Below are positions 17,891-26,255 of a stretch of 64,000 nt of DNA, piece after piece. Position numbers and translations under genes: made by a program. Each line of letters begins with the position of its first letter. Position 1 is the first letter of the stretch. The notes under the pieces are model-generated. The model saw only the letters and a program-made list of their open reading frames with translations. It ran no database searches and was not told where the DNA came from. This DNA comes from Tildeniella torsiva UHER 1998/13D (GTDB lineage: Bacteria > Cyanobacteriota > Cyanobacteriia > Phormidesmidales > Phormidesmidaceae): NCBI GenBank assembly GCA_019358835.1, contig JAHHIH010000006.1, forward strand, positions 62,001 to 126,000. Reading direction: 5' to 3'.

Positions 17891-19051
17891 CTATTTACCA
17901 AACCCCTGACCCCGCTTCGGCGAAGGAATCCCTAGGCAGGCGTTGAGCTGTTCGCGCAGGGTGTCGTGGTCGAGCCCCTGGCCAATCAGCACCAGCTGAT
18001 TCTTGGGTTCGCCCTTCCACTGGTCGTCGTCTAGGGAAAAGCGCTTGCCGCTGAGGTGAAAGATGTGGCGCTTGGGGCTTTCGTCAAACCAGAGAATGCC
18101 TTTGGCTCGAAACACCGACTCAGGCAGCAGGTTGTCGAGAAAGTGCTGAAACTTGCGAATGGCAAAGGGGCGATCGCTGGCAAACGACAGCGACGTGAAC
18201 CCATCGATGGCCAAGTGGTCAGAGTGGTGATGAGCATGATCGTGGGCATGGCCGTGATCGTCGTGGTCGTGCTCACAGTGGCCGTGGTCATGATCGCAAT
18301 TGGCATGATCGTGGGCCTCGTGGTCGTGGTGATCATGCCCGTGATGGTCGTGGTCATGCTCGGCCTCAGTGCTTTCGCCGCCAAAGTATTTGTCTGACTC
18401 AAACAGCCCCACGCTGAGAATCAGCGGCAGAGGCACCTGTGACTTAGTGGTGCGCAGAATTCTGGCCCCCTCTTTGACATCGCGAATCTTGACCTCCAGC
18501 AGATCGAGATCGGCATCATCGACCAAGTCGGCTTTGTTGAGCAAGATAATGTCGCCGTAGGCAATTTGATTGTGGGCCGCCTGGCTGTTGAAGAGATCCA
18601 GGCTGTAGTTTTCGGCATCCACCACGGTGACGATCGAGTCGAGCCGGGTCAGGTCGCGCAGCTCGGTGCCCAAGAAAGTGAGGGCAATGGGCAGGGGGTC
18701 GGCTAGCCCCGTGGTTTCTACTACTAAGTAATCAATTTTGTCCTGGCGCTCCAGCACTTTATACACCGCTTCCATCAGGTCGTTGTTGATGGTGCAGCAG
18801 ATGCAGCCGTTGCTGAGTTCGACCATCGTGTCATCGCTGTTCTCGGTGGCGATCAGCAGGTCGTTGTCGATGCCGATTTCGCCAAACTCGTTCACCAGCA
18901 CGGCGGTTTTGAGCCCTTCCTGGTTGGCCAAAATGTGGTTGAGCAGTGTGGTTTTGCCGCTGCCCAAAAAGCCGGTGATGATGGTGACGGGCAGACCGTG
19001 TTTGATGTCATCCATGGCCTGGGGCTGGATGGGGGGCGCAGCGGTAGACAT
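17891..19051 (-). CDS. CobW/COG0523 GTPase metallochaperone with His-rich loop
   Basis: GTP-dependent metal chaperone, 386 residues. Walker A is GFLGSGKTT at 27-35, the metal-binding CICC motif is at residues 83-86, and the guanine-specificity motif is NKAD. A long His/Asp-rich insert (about 232-285, mostly HDH and HDHD units) should bind several Zn, Co or Ni ions. The C-terminal CobW domain ends with LVLIGQGLD. Members with this layout deliver or store zinc (ZNG1/YeiR type) or cobalt; which metal cannot be read here. First gene of a minus-strand set that runs through Rieske, HIT-like and dtd. Confidence 0.9.
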   Translation of the reverse strand: MSTAAPPIQPQAMDDIKHGLPVTIITGFLGSGKTTLLNHILANQEGLKTAVLVNEFGEIGIDNDLLIATENSDDTMVELSNGCICCTINNDLMEAVYKVLERQDKIDYLVVETTGLADPLPIALTFLGTELRDLTRLDSIVTVVDAENYSLDLFNSQAAHNQIAYGDIILLNKADLVDDADLDLLEVKIRDVKEGARILRTTKSQVPLPLILSVGLFESDKYFGGESTEAEHDHDHHGHDHHDHEAHDHANCDHDHGHCEHDHDDHGHAHDHAHHHSDHLAIDGFTSLSFASDRPFAIRKFQHFLDNLLPESVFRAKGILWFDESPKRHIFHLSGKRFSLDDDQWKGEPKNQLVLIGQGLDHDTLREQLNACLGIPSPKRGQGFGK

Positions 19052-19216
19052 GGGTGCTCTCTGAACGCTAGGACATTTTCCATACTAGCGATGAATCTGA
19101 AGTCATGGCGCTCAGGGTTGGGATTGTTTAGAGAAGGAAGTATGGCCCCAGCCAATCTTTGACCATCGCGCCGCCCAAACCAGTACAATTGCATTGATCA
19201 TTTTCCGCCATAGCCC

Positions 19217-19798
19217 ATGCCCCCCACCCCCGATGCCCTACCCCGCTGCGGCTGGGTTCATGCCGACCCTATCGAGATTGCCTACCACGACACCGAGTGG
19301 GGGGTACCGTTGCACTGCGATCGCAAGCACTTCGAGTTCATTATTCTCGATGGCTTCCAGGCTGGACTGAGCTGGATCACCATTCTGCGCAAGCGCGAAA
19401 ACTTCCGCGCCGCCTTTGATGGCTTTGACCCTCAGGTCGTCGCTGGCTACGACGAGACCAAGCACCAAGAGCTTTTGCAAAACGCGGGCATTGTGCGCAA
19501 CCGGCTCAAAATTGCCGCCGCCACCCTCAACGCCCAGGCGTTCCTCAAGGTGCAAGAAACCTTCGGCAGCTTCGATCGCTACATCTGGCAATTTGTCGAT
19601 GGCGAAACCGTGCAGAACGCTTGGTCAACCTTAGCTGATGCCCCGACTCGCACCGCCGCCTCCGATGCCATGAGCAAAGATCTCAAGCAGCGTGGCTTTA
19701 AGTTTGTCGGCACCACCATTTGCTATGCCTACATGCAGGCGGCGGGCATGGTCAACGACCACACCGTAGACTGTTTTCGCCATCGAGAATTGGCATGA
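19217..19798 (+). CDS. tag: DNA-3-methyladenine glycosylase I
   Basis: Base-excision repair enzyme that removes 3-methyladenine. The 193 residues show the Tag pattern: CGWVHADPIEIAYHDTEWGVP at about 10-30 (the zinc Cys and Glu/Trp base pocket), FEFIILDGFQAGLSWITILRKRE, and the zinc-binding end CYAYMQAAGMVNDHTVDCFRH, with the His and Cys ligands. The ATG is at 19217. It is divergent from the CobW gene. Confidence 0.94.
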   Translation: MPPTPDALPRCGWVHADPIEIAYHDTEWGVPLHCDRKHFEFIILDGFQAGLSWITILRKRENFRAAFDGFDPQVVAGYDETKHQELLQNAGIVRNRLKIAAATLNAQAFLKVQETFGSFDRYIWQFVDGETVQNAWSTLADAPTRTAASDAMSKDLKQRGFKFVGTTICYAYMQAAGMVNDHTVDCFRHRELA

Positions 19799-19970
19799 TA
19801 ATGAAATGCAGCGCCAGCGACAAACCTTGCATCTTCACAAGGGGCGTTCATCCGTCCGCTGCCATGAGGTGTTAGCTGGCTTCTGCCTTTGAATGCCTCT
19901 TCAAAACTATGCTTTATTCGGCTTACTTGCTTACTACCGTTCATACTTCAGTTCTTTAGGCAATATCAGA

Positions 19971-20558
19971 ATGTCCAATGAAGTGGAGAAGTGGCCTGAA
20001 TCTATAGAGAGATGGTCAGAGACAGAAGACTTGTGCCAGTTCCTCAGTCGCTTTCACGATTGGCATGATGACTTTGGATATAGTCGTTCATCTTTACGAG
20101 CAGAACGACTCATGAGTCGTCTAATGGCATCTGTTGATATTCATATTGTCTCGGAACTTGAATCAGAAATAGATCAAAGGATATTGCAGCCCTTCAGCAA
20201 AAAAACTACCAATAAGAATCGGATGGAAATTTTCCAGAATTTACAACCTGATGCAGGTATTGAAGATGGTAAAGCGGGTGATTTGCCAACCGAACATCCA
20301 GCAGAAATTTGGAAAGCGCTTTGGATAATCAGGCTAGCGTTTACGCACTCTGACGGTTACGTTGATCGATTGGAAGAGAGAAATAAACCATTAGCGCAAA
20401 GCGCGCAACGAGTGTTTAAGGTCAGTATCTCGGACGATAGCTTTATAAGAATCCCCCAAGGGCATCCAATGTCGGCTCATATGGCTCGTTTACGTTTAAC
20501 ACGTGCGCTAGGAACATTAGATCCTTGGTTTGATGATCGAGTAAGCCGGATTATATAA
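19971..20558 (+). CDS. Hypothetical soluble protein, low-GC orphan
   Basis: 195 residues, not recognised. It is acidic and helical, rich in Glu, Arg and Trp in the first third (SIERWSETEDLCQFLSRFHDWHDDF), with no membrane segment, signal or cysteine motif. Base composition is about 43-47 % GC in the stretches counted, against roughly 60 % around it. Its codons use many A/T third positions, and no HIP1 octamer occurs within it. This suggests recent acquisition. The ATG at 19971 was chosen; an ORF extension to 19893 is possible. No mobile-element gene is next to it. Confidence 0.6.
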   Translation: MSNEVEKWPESIERWSETEDLCQFLSRFHDWHDDFGYSRSSLRAERLMSRLMASVDIHIVSELESEIDQRILQPFSKKTTNKNRMEIFQNLQPDAGIEDGKAGDLPTEHPAEIWKALWIIRLAFTHSDGYVDRLEERNKPLAQSAQRVFKVSISDDSFIRIPQGHPMSAHMARLRLTRALGTLDPWFDDRVSRII

Positions 20559-20632
20559 AGACAGTTCTTTGAAAGGCCATCGATAAGCACCAACATCTTT
20601 ATTAGGAGACATAGGACTTTGTGTAAGTGGCT

Positions 20633-21523
20633 TCAGTCCAACAAACGAGTTACCGCCGCGTTGTATTCCTGGTAAGCCTTGACGCCGGTTAGGGTCTCTA
20701 GCCGTTCGCCGTTCTTAAAAAACATTACCGCAGGGATTCCCTTTAGCTCAAATCGCTTGGTGATCTGCCGATTGGCATCAAAGTCGATCTTTCTCACCAT
20801 GACCGAATCGCCATAAGTTTCAGCCAGTTTATCGATCGCAGGCGTCACCTGCTTGCAAGAGCCACACCAAGACGCCATGCAATCGACTACCAGCAACGGT
20901 TCGCTGGCCAACAGCGCATCGAGTTCTGCCTCATCGCGAATTAGTTTAGCGGCACCCGTGTCTTCTTGGCCGAGCTGAGCCAAAGCACTGGTCACCTCCG
21001 CAAACGACAGGCTGGCATTAATAGTGGCAAGCTGCGATCGCTGCTGATAGTTCTCAAGCAACGGCTCTAACGACCGCTGAAAGCCCTCTAAACGCTCTCG
21101 AATAGCGGAAATTGGCGGCTTTTCGCTACTTTCGTTTAAGAGGCGAATGATTAAAAACTCAGGCGGCGCTTTGAGGTAGGCCACCGTCGCTGGCGGTTGC
21201 CCCACCGCTGCCCACCACTCATCGAACGCCTGGGCTTGAGCCAGCGATCGCGGAAACCCATCCAAAACCCAGCCTTTGAGCATAGTATCGGGCTGCTCAA
21301 ACCGCTTGCGGATCAACTTCATGGCCAACCCATCGGGAATCAGCTCGCCCGCATCCACGTAGGGACGTGCTTCAACGCCGATCGCCGTCTCGGCGGCGAT
21401 CGCCCCTCGAACCAGCTCGCCCATAGAAACGTGAGGTACCTGCCAGCGCTCGGCTAATGCGATCGCCTGCGCGTCAACCCCCACCCCAGGAGGCCCTAAA
21501 AGGATAAATTGCTTAGGTTTCAT
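20633..21523 (-). CDS. Adenylate-kinase-like / thioredoxin fusion protein
   Basis: 296 residues in two parts. Residues 1 to about 185 follow adenylate kinase: LLGPPGVGVDAQ at the P-loop, a VPHVSMGELVRGAI NMP-binding segment, DAGELIPDG and GWVLDGFPRSLAQA. The Walker lysine is Val (canonical GxGKGT reads GVGVDA) and the LID insert is missing, so ATP-dependent phosphotransfer is unlikely. Residues about 195-296 are a thioredoxin: WCGSCK active site and the cis-proline in KGIPAVMFFKNG. CGSC differs from the usual CGPC. Possibly a redox protein tethered to a nucleotide-binding domain. Confidence 0.8.
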   Translation of the reverse strand: MKPKQFILLGPPGVGVDAQAIALAERWQVPHVSMGELVRGAIAAETAIGVEARPYVDAGELIPDGLAMKLIRKRFEQPDTMLKGWVLDGFPRSLAQAQAFDEWWAAVGQPPATVAYLKAPPEFLIIRLLNESSEKPPISAIRERLEGFQRSLEPLLENYQQRSQLATINASLSFAEVTSALAQLGQEDTGAAKLIRDEAELDALLASEPLLVVDCMASWCGSCKQVTPAIDKLAETYGDSVMVRKIDFDANRQITKRFELKGIPAVMFFKNGERLETLTGVKAYQEYNAAVTRLLD

Positions 21524-21776
21524 AGAATGGCAATATCCTAATCCCGCTGTTTAACTCTAGATTCATCATCCAGGGGAAAGAACCAAAGCCTGAGTTTTTT
21601 AACCTCATTTAACGACAGTTGCATGGCCAACAGGCAAAGAACAGTCGCTTCACCTGGGATAAAATTTGCCATAAACAGCTTTTATTGGCGCTGCCTGGTT
21701 CTATACCGCAACTACCTCACGATTGCGGCCAACTTGCTATCGACGCTTCAGCGGGTGTCTCGACAGCGATGGGGTT

Positions 21777-22070
21777 CTAGTCGTCATCACGCTTCTTTTT
21801 GCCTTTCTCGTCAGCCTCATCCCCTTGTTCATCTTCATCGACAACTGAAACTGAAGGTGCAGCAGAGTCTGCCTGAGACGAACCGGGCAGTGGCGAGAGC
21901 TGGGCTGGAGACACTGGAACCGTCGCAGGTGAGACAGGGGGGGCTTGCAGAGAACGCTGCACTACGATGGGAATCGCAGTTGTGCCAGCCAAAGCAACAC
22001 CACTGACCAGCCCTTTGATCAGCAGTGATTTAAAGCCGTTCTTCTCAGGGGCAGAGCTAGAGTCACTCAT
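21777..22070 (-). CDS. Small anchored protein with charged tail, unknown
   Basis: 97 residues from the ATG at 22070, not recognised. A hydrophobic helix lies at about 15-33 (LLIKGLVSGVALAGTTAIPIVV). It is followed by a Pro/Ser-rich linker and a strongly acidic then basic end (EDEQGDEADEKGKKKRDDD). It is probably a membrane-anchored protein with a flexible exposed tail. It is transcribed away from the AK-thioredoxin gene's start region and lies alone. The 253 bases between them hold no other gene. Confidence 0.5.
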   Translation of the reverse strand: MSDSSSAPEKNGFKSLLIKGLVSGVALAGTTAIPIVVQRSLQAPPVSPATVPVSPAQLSPLPGSSQADSAAPSVSVVDEDEQGDEADEKGKKKRDDD

Positions 22071-22311
22071 AAATTTAGGAATTGTTCTCTTAGAAATCTT
22101 TTTAGGACAATGCATCCTGCGGTAGATGCTCCGCACCGTTTGCTTAGCTGACTTTCTAGAGTCAACGTTAGTTCCGTCCGATCAGCTCTATGAAGACGCG
22201 ATCGCATCAAAACATCACCAACGTAAATTTTTGAAGAATATGCAGAAAAACCGTAGCCTACGGCCAAGGAGGTAACTCTCACAATTGCTGCGAAGCGGAT
22301 CAACCGTAGCT

Positions 22312-22629
22312 CTATTCGGAGGCCTGACCGTCTCGGCGGCCTAGTTCGTACACGCCGCAGCCCATTGCAGCCAGCACCCCCAGGCTAACCGCCCAGCTGC
22401 CACCCAGCGATAGCGTAAGACCGTAATGAGCTAAACCACCCACCGCCAAAAACGGCAAGACACTCAGCAGCGATGCCGCCGGAGAGTCTTCGCCCAGCCA
22501 GCCTTCAAATGCCAAAATCACTCGATCGGCCATGGGAGAAAAGCCCCAGTACAGCGCGATCGCCCACAGCGCAGTACCAGCAATGGTGGCGGTATCGAAA
22601 TCAACGGGCAAAGACGACAAAGCAATCAC
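22312..22629 (-). CDS. Hypothetical small membrane protein
   Basis: 105 residues with three hydrophobic segments (about 14-30, 51-72 and 76-95). No known family was recognised. It lies 48 bases after ycf66 on the same strand, so it may share its transcript. The two acidic residues between the first segments and the glycine-rich last helix are its only notable points. Confidence 0.55.
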   Translation of the reverse strand: MIALSSLPVDFDTATIAGTALWAIALYWGFSPMADRVILAFEGWLGEDSPAASLLSVLPFLAVGGLAHYGLTLSLGGSWAVSLGVLAAMGCGVYELGRRDGQASE

Positions 22630-22677
22630 CGAGACGAGGCCAGAGCATGAGCGAAGGGTTAGAGGAGTTAACCCCGC

Positions 22678-23451
22678 CTATAGCTGGTCGCGATCGGGGC
22701 GATAATCGGGTCGAGGCGGCTGCGGGCCGGGGTCAATGCGGTAGCGATCGTTGTACTCGCTGCGGCTCTTGGGGGGGCGGCGACGGCGGACGCGATCGTC
22801 GCCGGGGCGAGGGTTGTTGTCGTAGTAGGGCTGGCCATCGGGGCCATCTAGAGGGCGATCGCCCATCGGTCGATCCATTGGCCGACCGTCCACTGGTCGA
22901 TCCATCGAGCGATCTCCAGGTCGATCCATCGGAATATCTTCGCGGCGCATCGGGCGACCATCACCGTAAACGTCGGGGGTATAGGGAGGCCGCCCGGTCG
23001 GTTCACCGCGCCCTTCAAGCATAGGTCGAGGGCGATTGTAGGGGTCGGCAGGGCCGTAGTCGCGGCGGTCTAGCTCGGCTCGGAGGTTAGCACGGTTGTC
23101 AGGTGCGTAGGCTGGGGGGCGGCTGCCTCGGGGCGGGCGATAGCCGCCACCGCCGCCAAAATCGCCGCCATCGCCCGGAAAGCCCGTTCTAACCAGCGGC
23201 GTTCTGGAGTTGATGTTCTGAATCATCAGCGACACCAGCATGCCCACCATCAGCATTTGCTGAAAGGAGGGAATGATATCCATCGTCAGGTTGCCCAGCA
23301 AAAACACGCCTGAGATCAGGAAAAGAATGGCGTAGACCTTGTCAGAGTCGCGCTCATAGCCGGGCTTGAGCCGGTCTAAGAAGAACAGCGCCACGCCGCA
23401 GATCACCATAAAGATGCCCAGCAGCAGGGGGACGGGGGTACCAAAATTCAC
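22678..23451 (-). CDS. ycf66: Ycf66 family membrane protein with long disordered tail
   Basis: 257 residues. The first about 90 hold four membrane helices in the Ycf66 pattern (VPLLLGIFMVICGVALFFLD, YAILFLISGVFLLGN, then a third and fourth). Ycf66 is conserved in cyanobacteria and some algal plastids with unknown function. The C-terminal about 165 residues are rich in Arg, Asp, Pro and Gly, with repeated DRP/RPMDRP units, and look disordered. It follows psbX on the same strand, separated by a strong terminator. Confidence 0.8.
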   Translation of the reverse strand: MNFGTPVPLLLGIFMVICGVALFFLDRLKPGYERDSDKVYAILFLISGVFLLGNLTMDIIPSFQQMLMVGMLVSLMIQNINSRTPLVRTGFPGDGGDFGGGGGYRPPRGSRPPAYAPDNRANLRAELDRRDYGPADPYNRPRPMLEGRGEPTGRPPYTPDVYGDGRPMRREDIPMDRPGDRSMDRPVDGRPMDRPMGDRPLDGPDGQPYYDNNPRPGDDRVRRRRPPKSRSEYNDRYRIDPGPQPPRPDYRPDRDQL

Positions 23452-23514
23452 GGCAAATTCCTCTTAGGCGATCGCCTCTGCCAACCGAACACGTTAATTC
23501 TAGCCGACTTAACG

Positions 23515-23545
23515 AAAAAATCGGGAACACCCAAAGGGTTCCCGA
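23515..23545 (-). terminator. Rho-independent terminator of psbX
   Basis: On the minus strand, TCGGGAAC (23545-23538) pairs with GTTCCCGA (23528-23521), a perfect 8-base stem with a 9-base loop. It is followed at once by a run of six T (23520-23515). It lies 59 bases after the psbX stop and before ycf66, so the two genes are probably separate transcripts. Confidence 0.85.
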
Positions 23546-23603
23546 CCGCAAGACTACCAGGTTGTGCCCCCCGACCTAGGCCAGCGGGCACAGCCCTTTG
23601 AAG

Positions 23604-23723
23604 CTACTGGCGCTGAATTTTGTCGCGCTGGCTAACAAACACGAGAAAAATCGTGGCGGGGACGACGATAATCACGGCACCAGCCAGCAGGCTCAGCAAG
23701 AAGTTGGCTAAAGACGATGTCAT
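23604..23723 (-). CDS. psbX: Photosystem II protein X
   Basis: A 39-residue single-span thylakoid protein of photosystem II, associated with the cytochrome b559 and quinone side. The reading is [20 protein letters not shown], then a hydrophobic helix to [12 protein letters not shown]. The ending [10 protein letters not shown] closely matches known PsbX (IFISQKDKIQR). It was found by reading the gap before ycf66. The ATG at 23723 has an AGGA ribosome site, and the terminator at 23515-23545 follows. Confidence 0.93.
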   Translation of the reverse strand: MTSSLANFLLSLLAGAVIIVVPATIFLVFVSQRDKIQRQ

Positions 23724-23763
23724 ATCTTTTGATCCTGATTAACGATTGAAACCGAATTGTTAC

Positions 23764-23783
23764 TGATCATTATTGATCATTAT
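23764..23783. repeat. Tandem 10-base repeat upstream of psbX
   Basis: tgatcattat occurs twice in a row at 23764-23773 and 23774-23783, about 40-60 bases upstream of the psbX start. Position and AT-richness fit a promoter or regulator site. No HLR1 direct repeat of the classic form is visible. Confidence 0.45.
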
Positions 23784-23934
23784 TGCCCAACCACGCTCGC
23801 CTCCACTAAAGCTCTGCCTAGTGCGATGCTTTTTCTAACGGCGTCAGCCTCAGCCACCAGCAGGGCGTAGAGAATCAGCCGAGGAAGGCTTTAGAATGAC
23901 ATCTACGGCAACAGCGTATTTTGGAGAGAATCCC

Positions 23935-24219
23935 ATGGCCGCCACACAGATGCTGAATATAGGCGTGGGCCTGCTACTGGGCCTCATGACCCTGCTGTTT
24001 ATTTTTCGCATTGTGCTCACCTGGTATCCCCAGGCCGACCTATCTAAGCTGCCCTTTTCGCTAATTGCTTGGCCCACGGAGCCCTTGCTGGTGCCCATGC
24101 GCAAGCTAGTCCCCCCCATCGGCGGCGTCGATATTGCCCCGGTCATTTGGGTGGGTATCGTCACTCTATTGCGAGAAATCCTCGTCGGCCAGCAGGGTTT
24201 GTTAAGAATGCTCGGTTAG
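23935..24219 (+). CDS. YggT/Ycf19 family membrane protein
   Basis: 94 residues from the ATG at 23935, which has GGAGAG just upstream; an ATG at 23896 would add 13. Two membrane helices are present (about 8-28 and 65-84), joined by WYPQADLSKLPF and the family block WPTEPLLVPMRKLVPPIGGVDIAPVIW. YggT/Ycf19 proteins (CCB3 and relatives) take part in thylakoid cytochrome or division-related assembly in phototrophs; the exact role here is not known. It is divergent from psbX. Confidence 0.82.
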   Translation: MAATQMLNIGVGLLLGLMTLLFIFRIVLTWYPQADLSKLPFSLIAWPTEPLLVPMRKLVPPIGGVDIAPVIWVGIVTLLREILVGQQGLLRMLG

Positions 24220-24246
24220 GCCACCTTAGATCCTCACCAGCTAACC

Positions 24247-24456
24247 GTAGGGTGGGTTAGGCCGCGCCAAGCTCTGGCTATTTCCCTTGGCCTTTAGGCT
24301 GGCCGTAACCCACCACAATTTCGGCACACAGAACTCTAACCCACCATGAAATAGGGCAGTTTTGTAGAGGCTATCTACATTTGATTAGCGGTGCGTTACG
24401 GCGGAACTCAAGTTGGGCAGCATCGCCCAGGGTCGTGGTCGCCTAACACACCCTAC
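24247..24456. repeat. Pair of inverted-repeat units (MITE-like), TIR GTAGGGTGNGTTAGGC
   Basis: The left end gtagggtgggttaggccg (24247-24264) and the right end cgcctaacacaccctac (24440-24456) form near-identical inverted termini over 210 bases. Internally ggccgtaacccacc (24301-24314) and ggtgcgttacggcg (24390-24403) create two half-units, each able to fold back with its nearer end. No ORF lies inside. Repeats of this type are scattered in cyanobacterial genomes. It fills the gap between the YggT gene and accC. Confidence 0.7.
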
Positions 24457-24473
24457 AGGTGTCCCAGCTTGGG

Positions 24474-25823
24474 CTACTTAATCGCCATCATCTCGGCGAC
24501 AAAGTTGGTATAGACATCGCCGCTGAGGAAGTTGGCATTCTCTAGCACCTTTTGGTGAAAACCAATAGTTGTGGGCAGGCCGGTGATGGCGCACTCCCTC
24601 AGGGCGCGGCGCATGCGGCGAATGGCGGTAGGGCGGTCTGGTCCCCAGACAATCAGCTTGCCCACCAGCGAATCGTAGTAGGGCGGAATTTCGTAGTCGG
24701 TGTAGACGTGGGAATCCATGCGTACGCCCATGCCGCCAGGGGCCAGGTAGCCGCTGATGCGACCGGGGTTGGGGCGAAAGTTGTGGTCGGGGTCTTCGGC
24801 GTTGATGCGGCACTCGATCGCATGGCCGCGAATCTGAATCTCTGACTGGGTAAAGGGCAGCTTCTCGCCCTGGGCAATGGTGAGCTGGGCAGCAATCAGG
24901 TCAATACCAGTAATCATCTCGGTGACGGGGTGCTCCACCTGAATGCGGGTATTCATCTCCATAAAGTAGAAGTTGCCCTGGCTATCGACCAGAAACTCGA
25001 CGGTGCCCGCGCCTACATAGTTGATCGACTGGGCCGCCAGCACCGCCGCCGCCCCCATTTTTTCGCGCTGATCTGTCGTAAGACGAGGGCTGGGGGCTTC
25101 TTCGAGCAGCTTTTGGTGCCGCCGCTGAATTGAGCAGTCGCGCTCGCCCAGGTGCACCACGTTGCCATAGCTGTCTGCCAAAATCTGAAACTCGATGTGG
25201 CGGGGGCGATCGATAAACTTTTCCATGTATACGCCGGAGTTACCAAAGGCGGCCTGGGCCTCCCCCTGGGCCGCCATAAAAGCCTTGACCAGCTCAGACT
25301 CGTTGTTGACCAGGCGCATGCCGCGCCCGCCGCCCCCAGCGGTGGCCTTAATCATTACCGGGTAGCCAATTTCGCTGGCGGTGGCATAGGCTTCGGCTTC
25401 GTCGGTGAGCAGGCCGCCGCTGCCGGGCACCGTGGGCACTCCCACCTTTTGCATGGTGTCTTTTGCCGTCGATTTGTCGCCCATCCGGCGAATCGAGTCG
25501 GGTGAGGGGCCGACAAAGACAATCTGGTGGTCAGCGCAGATTTCGGCAAAGCGGGCGTTTTCGGCCAGAAAGCCGTAGCCAGGGTGAATGGCGCTGGCGT
25601 TGCGGGTGAGGGCGGCAGCAATAATGTTGGGAATATTGAGGTAGCTTTTTTGGCTGGGGGCTTCACCAATGCAGACCGCTTCGTCGGCCAGCTGCACGTG
25701 GAGGGCGTGGCGATCGACGGTGGAGTGAACCGCAACGGTGGCTATGCCCATTTCTTCGCAGGTACGGAGGATGCGCAGCGCAATTTCTCCCCGATTAGCA
25801 ATCAAAATTTTAGAAAAGCGCAT
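24474..25823 (-). CDS. accC: Acetyl-CoA carboxylase, biotin carboxylase subunit
   Basis: ATP-dependent carboxylation of the biotin on BCCP, first step of fatty acid synthesis. The 449 residues start at [20 protein letters not shown]; an upstream ATG would add 23 unrelated ones. The ATP-grasp glycine loop is visible in [11 protein letters not shown], along with the [21 protein letters not shown] block and [13 protein letters not shown] with the catalytic Glu, Arg and Glu-His residues. No accB is nearby. It is close in sequence pattern to pyruvate carboxylase N-termini but of AccC length. Confidence 0.95.
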   Translation of the reverse strand: MRFSKILIANRGEIALRILRTCEEMGIATVAVHSTVDRHALHVQLADEAVCIGEAPSQKSYLNIPNIIAAALTRNASAIHPGYGFLAENARFAEICADHQIVFVGPSPDSIRRMGDKSTAKDTMQKVGVPTVPGSGGLLTDEAEAYATASEIGYPVMIKATAGGGGRGMRLVNNESELVKAFMAAQGEAQAAFGNSGVYMEKFIDRPRHIEFQILADSYGNVVHLGERDCSIQRRHQKLLEEAPSPRLTTDQREKMGAAAVLAAQSINYVGAGTVEFLVDSQGNFYFMEMNTRIQVEHPVTEMITGIDLIAAQLTIAQGEKLPFTQSEIQIRGHAIECRINAEDPDHNFRPNPGRISGYLAPGGMGVRMDSHVYTDYEIPPYYDSLVGKLIVWGPDRPTAIRRMRRALRECAITGLPTTIGFHQKVLENANFLSGDVYTNFVAEMMAIK

Positions 25824-26084
25824 GTACGTAGGGCAAATAGCAACAGACCATTGAAGTTTGGGGCGCAGCTCAGCTAGACAACCCCAGCCCACTGCCGCAA
25901 CCGACCATCATCAGCATCATACGACGATGACGGTCGCTGATTCTATCACGGGGCTAGGGCAACAAAAATTGCTGGTGATGGGTTCTGACAAGGGGGTCAT
26001 TATGGTTTACTCTTATATATCTGAGCTGGTGCTTGGGCGACGGTTTTCCCTCAGTTGCGCCCGGTTGGCACCGTTCACACACCA

Positions 26085-26166
26085 GCGGATGTGGTGGAAT
26101 CGGTAGACACGCACGCTTGAGGGGCGTGTGGCTTACGCTGTGCGAGTTCGAGTCTCGCCATCCGCA
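26085..26166 (+). tRNA. trnL: tRNA-Leu(GAG)
   Basis: 82-base tRNA. Acceptor stem gcggatg/catccgc, anticodon stem cacgc/gcgtg around loop ttgaggg, giving anticodon GAG (reads CUC). A long class II variable arm fits leucine, and the T stem is gcgag/ctcgc with loop ttcgagt. The discriminator is A, as expected for leucine. No CCA is encoded. It lies alone between accC and the DUF554 gene. Confidence 0.95.
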
Positions 26167-26255
26167 TTAAAATCCTATGGATTGATCTAGCATGCCGGGT
26201 TGTACAAATACAGCCCGGCATTGTTATAGGAGCCGATTCATGCAAAGGCAGGTTG

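Noticed and set aside
18056-18397. Valine-rich plus-strand frame opposite the CobW gene
   Set aside because: It is the complement of the His/Asp-rich insert; no ribosome site or family resemblance.
21623-22006. 127-codon plus-strand frame
   Set aside because: No family features, and it overlaps the minus-strand anchored protein over most of its length.
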